A stretch of DNA of 64,000 nt. Origin: Lachnoclostridium sp. An76 (GTDB lineage: Bacteria; Bacillota; Clostridia; Lachnospirales; Lachnospiraceae). Shown piece after piece: positions 61,375 to 64,000 of the stretch; positions within the stretch are counted from its first letter, which is position 1, and each line of letters begins with the position of its first letter. Location of the stretch: the NCBI RefSeq assembly GCF_002161355.1, contig NZ_NFHL01000011.1, positions 1-64,000 on the forward strand, in the 5' to 3' direction. The notes under the pieces were generated by a model. That model was given only the letters and a program-made list of their open reading frames with translations, was not told the DNA's origin and ran no database searches. The position numbers and the translations under genes are program-made.

Positions 61375-62997
61375 CCGTGTATATTTTTCCAGTGTTTCCC
61401 GCACTGCTCCTTTTCCTTTGACCATCTCTGCGAAGTACTGGCACACAAGGTCTGCGAGCCCTGCCTCGTTCAGATCTACTCCGAAGATTTCTTTATCTGT
61501 GAGCAGCGGCTGAAGGAGTTCTTTTGCTTTCGCTGCGTCTGTGCCGTCTCCGAGGCGGACAGAAGCTACATAAGGGCATACAGTTTCCAGGAGCGGATCC
61601 GGGCTTAATTCAAAATGCTCTCCATTGTCGTCTACTGCCATGAGATAGCGGACCCATCCGGCATAGACGAGGGGGATGCATTTCAGGTCGGATACATCCA
61701 GGTTGTCTGAGCGCAGATATGCTTTGACAGTCTCTCCGAATCGGATCGGCAGTTTCTGGGAGGTGTCCGTGGCGATGCGCTGCGGGGTATCCGGCATGAA
61801 TGGGTTCGGGATACGTACGTTTAATACGGTATCAATGAATTCTTTCGGGTCCAGGATGCCCGGGTCTACGACCACAGGAAGCCCTTCTTTGTAGCCAATC
61901 GTCTCCACCAGTTTTTTCAGGACCGGATCTTTCATTTCTTTTGAGATCAGGTCGTATCCGAGCAGGCAGCCGAAGACAGCGAGCGCGGTGTGGAGCGGGT
62001 TCAGGCAGGTGCAGACTTTCATTTTTTCTGCCTTGTCCACGGTCTCCCGGTCTGTGAAGATGAAGCCGCCTTTCTCCAGGGCGGGCCTTCCGTTGGGGAA
62101 GCTGTCCTCGATCACAAGGTACTGGCTTTCCTCCGCGTTTACAAAAGGAGCCACATAGGTGTTTTTCGATGTGATCACAGGGTCAAGGTTTTCCAGGCCG
62201 TCTTTTTTCAGCATCTCTTCCACAGAAGGATCCGGACGCGGCGTGATCTTGTCGATCATCGTCCACGGGAATGACACTTTGGAAGGATCTTCCACATAGG
62301 CAAGGAATCCTTTTTCTGCTGTCCCGTTCTCTTCCCAGGCCTTTGCAAAAGCAGTGACCGCGGAGCGGAGTTTGTCTCCGTTGTGGGAGCAGTTGTCCAT
62401 GCTGATCATGGCGATCGGAGTCCCGCCTGACGCATATCTCGTATGGAGGAGAGAGGCAACCTTTCCGATATAGCTGCACGGTTTCTCAGGACCATTTTCC
62501 ATGTCTGCGGTCACATCAGCGAGGGGGAGCCCCCTGCCGTCTGTCAGGCTGTAGCCCTTCTCTGTGATCGTGAATGTAGCCATCTGGAGACCAGCATTTG
62601 CAAAGATCTCTTTGAGGCGGCTGAACTGAGCTGCGTTCTCGGAGTCGAGGATGAGAGATTCCACTACGCTCCCGACAACAGTCTTTTCGATGTTCCCGTC
62701 AGCTTTGAGGGTGACAAGGATGCTTAAGTCGTCGTGGGGATGGTTCATTTTTTCAATGATCTCGTAGTCATATCCCTCCGCTGCGATCAGCCCCCGGTCC
62801 AGGTCTCTGCTGTCCAGGAGTTCCTGGACAACATTTGCCTGAAATGCCCGGAAGATGTTCCCGGCACCGAAGTGGATCCAAAATGGATCCTTTTTTGTTT
62901 CTTCTGCAACTTTTATACGGTCGAATCCGGGGAGACGGTACCCTGCGGATTCCCATTTTTCACGGTCTTTCAGACCATTTTCATTTAACTGCATCAT
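61372..62997 (-). CDS. uxuB: Fructuronate reductase / mannitol dehydrogenase family, 541 aa
   Basis: This NAD-dependent oxidoreductase converts D-fructuronate to D-mannonate in glucuronate breakdown. The N-terminal Rossmann motif is FWIHFGAGNIFRAFQANVVQELL near residue 39. The long-chain mannitol dehydrogenase region includes SMDNCSHNGDKLRSAV and the catalytic Lys in CLNPLHTALAVFG context. Specific assignment as uxuB rests on uxuA 19 bases upstream. GGCAGGAAAAC precedes the ATG. Length is somewhat above the E. coli enzyme. Confidence 0.88.
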   Translation of the reverse strand: MMQLNENGLKDREKWESAGYRLPGFDRIKVAEETKKDPFWIHFGAGNIFRAFQANVVQELLDSRDLDRGLIAAEGYDYEIIEKMNHPHDDLSILVTLKADGNIEKTVVGSVVESLILDSENAAQFSRLKEIFANAGLQMATFTITEKGYSLTDGRGLPLADVTADMENGPEKPCSYIGKVASLLHTRYASGGTPIAMISMDNCSHNGDKLRSAVTAFAKAWEENGTAEKGFLAYVEDPSKVSFPWTMIDKITPRPDPSVEEMLKKDGLENLDPVITSKNTYVAPFVNAEESQYLVIEDSFPNGRPALEKGGFIFTDRETVDKAEKMKVCTCLNPLHTALAVFGCLLGYDLISKEMKDPVLKKLVETIGYKEGLPVVVDPGILDPKEFIDTVLNVRIPNPFMPDTPQRIATDTSQKLPIRFGETVKAYLRSDNLDVSDLKCIPLVYAGWVRYLMAVDDNGEHFELSPDPLLETVCPYVASVRLGDGTDAAKAKELLQPLLTDKEIFGVDLNEAGLADLVCQYFAEMVKGKGAVRETLEKYTR

Positions 62998-63016
62998 GTT
63001 TTCCTGCCTTTCTTAT

Positions 63017-64000
63017 TTACTTCTGGCTTTTTTCAATGGCTTCCCAGAGTCCGTTGAGGTAAGCAGCGCCGAGCGCGCGGTCATAGAGCCCGTATCCCGG
63101 CATGGCGACCTCTCCCCAGATCATGCGTCCGTGATCCGGGCGGATCGGTCCGTCAAACCCGATGTCATACAGCGCCTTCATGATCTCGTACATATCAAAG
63201 GAGCCGTCGGATGACAGGTGGGCTGCTTCCTCAAAGTCTGTAGGTGAGTTGAATTTCAGGTTGCGCACGTGTGCGAAATGGATCCTTCCCTTCAGGGAGC
63301 GGATCATATCGGGCAGGTCGTTTTCCAGGTTTGTGCCGTAGGAACCGGAGCAGAAGGTGACTCCGTTGTGCGGGTCATCGACCATTTTCATCATCCGCAG
63401 GATGTTTTCTTTATTGATGATGATGCGCGGGAGCCCGAATACGCTCCAAGCCGGATCGTCCGGATGGATCGCCATATAAATGTCGTATTCATTGCAGACG
63501 GGCATGATCCGTTCCAGGAAATATTTCAGGTTGGCAAAGAGTTTTTCATCGTCGATATCTTTGTACATCTCGAAGAGCTCTTTCACATGTGCCATGCGCT
63601 CCGGCTCCCAGCCCGGCATCACAGTGCCGTTCATCTCGCCGGAGATAGAGTCAAACATCTTTTCCGGGTCAAGGGCATCCACTGCCTCCTGTGTGTAGGC
63701 GAGGACCGTGGAGCCGTCGGGGCGCTTCCTCGCCAGCTCAGTCCTTGTCCAGTCAAAGACCGGCATGAAATTGTAGCAGACAAGGTGGATGTCTTCTTCG
63801 CCCAGGTTTCGGAGCGTCTCGATGTAATTGTCAATATACCGGTCACGGTCAGCGGAGCCTGTTTTTATGGCGTCATGTACGTTTACGCTCTCGATCCCGG
63901 CTATATGGAGCCCTGCCGCTGCCACTTCATCCTTCATGGCACGGATGCGCTCCCTGCTCCACACCTCGCCGGGAGCTGTGTCATACAGCGTGGTGATCAC
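63017..64000 (-). CDS. uxuA: Mannonate dehydratase (partial at window edge), 327 aa visible
   Basis: UxuA dehydrates D-mannonate to 2-keto-3-deoxygluconate. Visible family segments include TTLYDTAPGEVWSRERI, VYMAIHPDDPAW-like YDIYMAIHPDDPAWSVFG, FCSGSYGTNLENDLPDM, IHFAHVRNL and GPIRPDHGRMIWGE, with metal ligands His and Cys in these. The frame continues past the window at its N-terminus; about 30 residues are missing by comparison with the family. It is the upstream gene of a uxuA-uxuB operon on the minus strand. Confidence 0.93.
   Translation of the reverse strand: MITTLYDTAPGEVWSRERIRAMKDEVAAAGLHIAGIESVNVHDAIKTGSADRDRYIDNYIETLRNLGEEDIHLVCYNFMPVFDWTRTELARKRPDGSTVLAYTQEAVDALDPEKMFDSISGEMNGTVMPGWEPERMAHVKELFEMYKDIDDEKLFANLKYFLERIMPVCNEYDIYMAIHPDDPAWSVFGLPRIIINKENILRMMKMVDDPHNGVTFCSGSYGTNLENDLPDMIRSLKGRIHFAHVRNLKFNSPTDFEEAAHLSSDGSFDMYEIMKALYDIGFDGPIRPDHGRMIWGEVAMPGYGLYDRALGAAYLNGLWEAIEKSQK

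Noticed and set aside
61146-61448. Open frames of about 100 aa in the repeat between the exporter and uxuB
   Set aside because: They lack ribosome binding sites, overlap the uxuB 3' end and fall within DNA that matches another intergenic region, so they look like repeat sequence rather than genes.

Overview
The window reads as a chromosome segment of a Gram-positive anaerobe of the Clostridia, most likely a gut Lachnospiraceae. Supporting observations: moderate G+C with AGGAGG-type ribosome binding sites; fermentative and strict-anaerobe genes (pyruvate formate-lyase with its activase, a clostridial-type hybrid cluster protein, an ATP-type PEP carboxykinase); a Bce-type peptide-stress cassette; a DUF4317 protein; a sortase-anchored FIVAR protein. 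This assignment is inference from gene content; no 16S gene is present.

Layout. 1-2742: a repeat copy, two overlapping small genes of unknown role, two small proteins (one Cys-rich with an internal duplication) and a subtilisin-like protease. 2818-5949: a nitrosative/oxidative stress locus (Crp/Fnr regulator, Fe-S protein, Hcp) with palindromic operator candidates. 6058-17310: a conserved housekeeping block (ylxM, ffh, rpsP, khpA, rimM, trmD, rplS, two signal peptidases I, rbgA, rnhB, yraN, pgeF, mscS), interrupted between trmD and rplS by a gene for a cell-wall-anchored protein. 17420-20943: an IS1182-family element whose transposase is split by a complete IS3-family element, followed by tRNA-Thr(CGT). 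21105-24102: a thioesterase, a DUF362 Fe-S protein and an NSS transporter, then a perfect long hairpin and a 67-bp tandem array.

24508-29211 is the most unusual part: a three-gene ABC system whose first gene fuses a MerR-type DNA-binding domain to an FtsX/MacB-type permease, behind a promoter with the 19-bp spacer and central dyad typical of MerR targets. It looks like a membrane-tethered, self-regulating sensor-transporter. 29302-32427: a NitT/TauT-like ABC pair with no substrate-binding protein in view, a cytidylate-kinase-like protein and QueH. 32650-40491: amino-acid biosynthesis (argH, asd, leuC, leuD, thrC) with an NhaC-type antiporter. 40820-46809: pckA, a GNAT acetyltransferase, pflB and pflA. 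46950-51601: a BceABRS-like antimicrobial-peptide sensing and resistance cassette on the minus strand. 51931-60906: a DUF4317 protein, a TetR regulator divergent from a YhgE/Pip membrane protein, and a MarR-controlled heterodimeric ABC exporter. 61372-64000: uxuB and the 3' part of uxuA (hexuronate catabolism), minus strand.

Intergenic DNA carries several repeat families, some in two or three copies within this window: a double GGGGTCAGACCCC palindrome, a GGGGACGTAGT hairpin, a stop-codon-abutting element at both ends of the window, and short tandem arrays placed just after stop codons. Positions, motifs and promoter spacings were read by eye; all homology statements rest on recognition of family motifs, not on a search.
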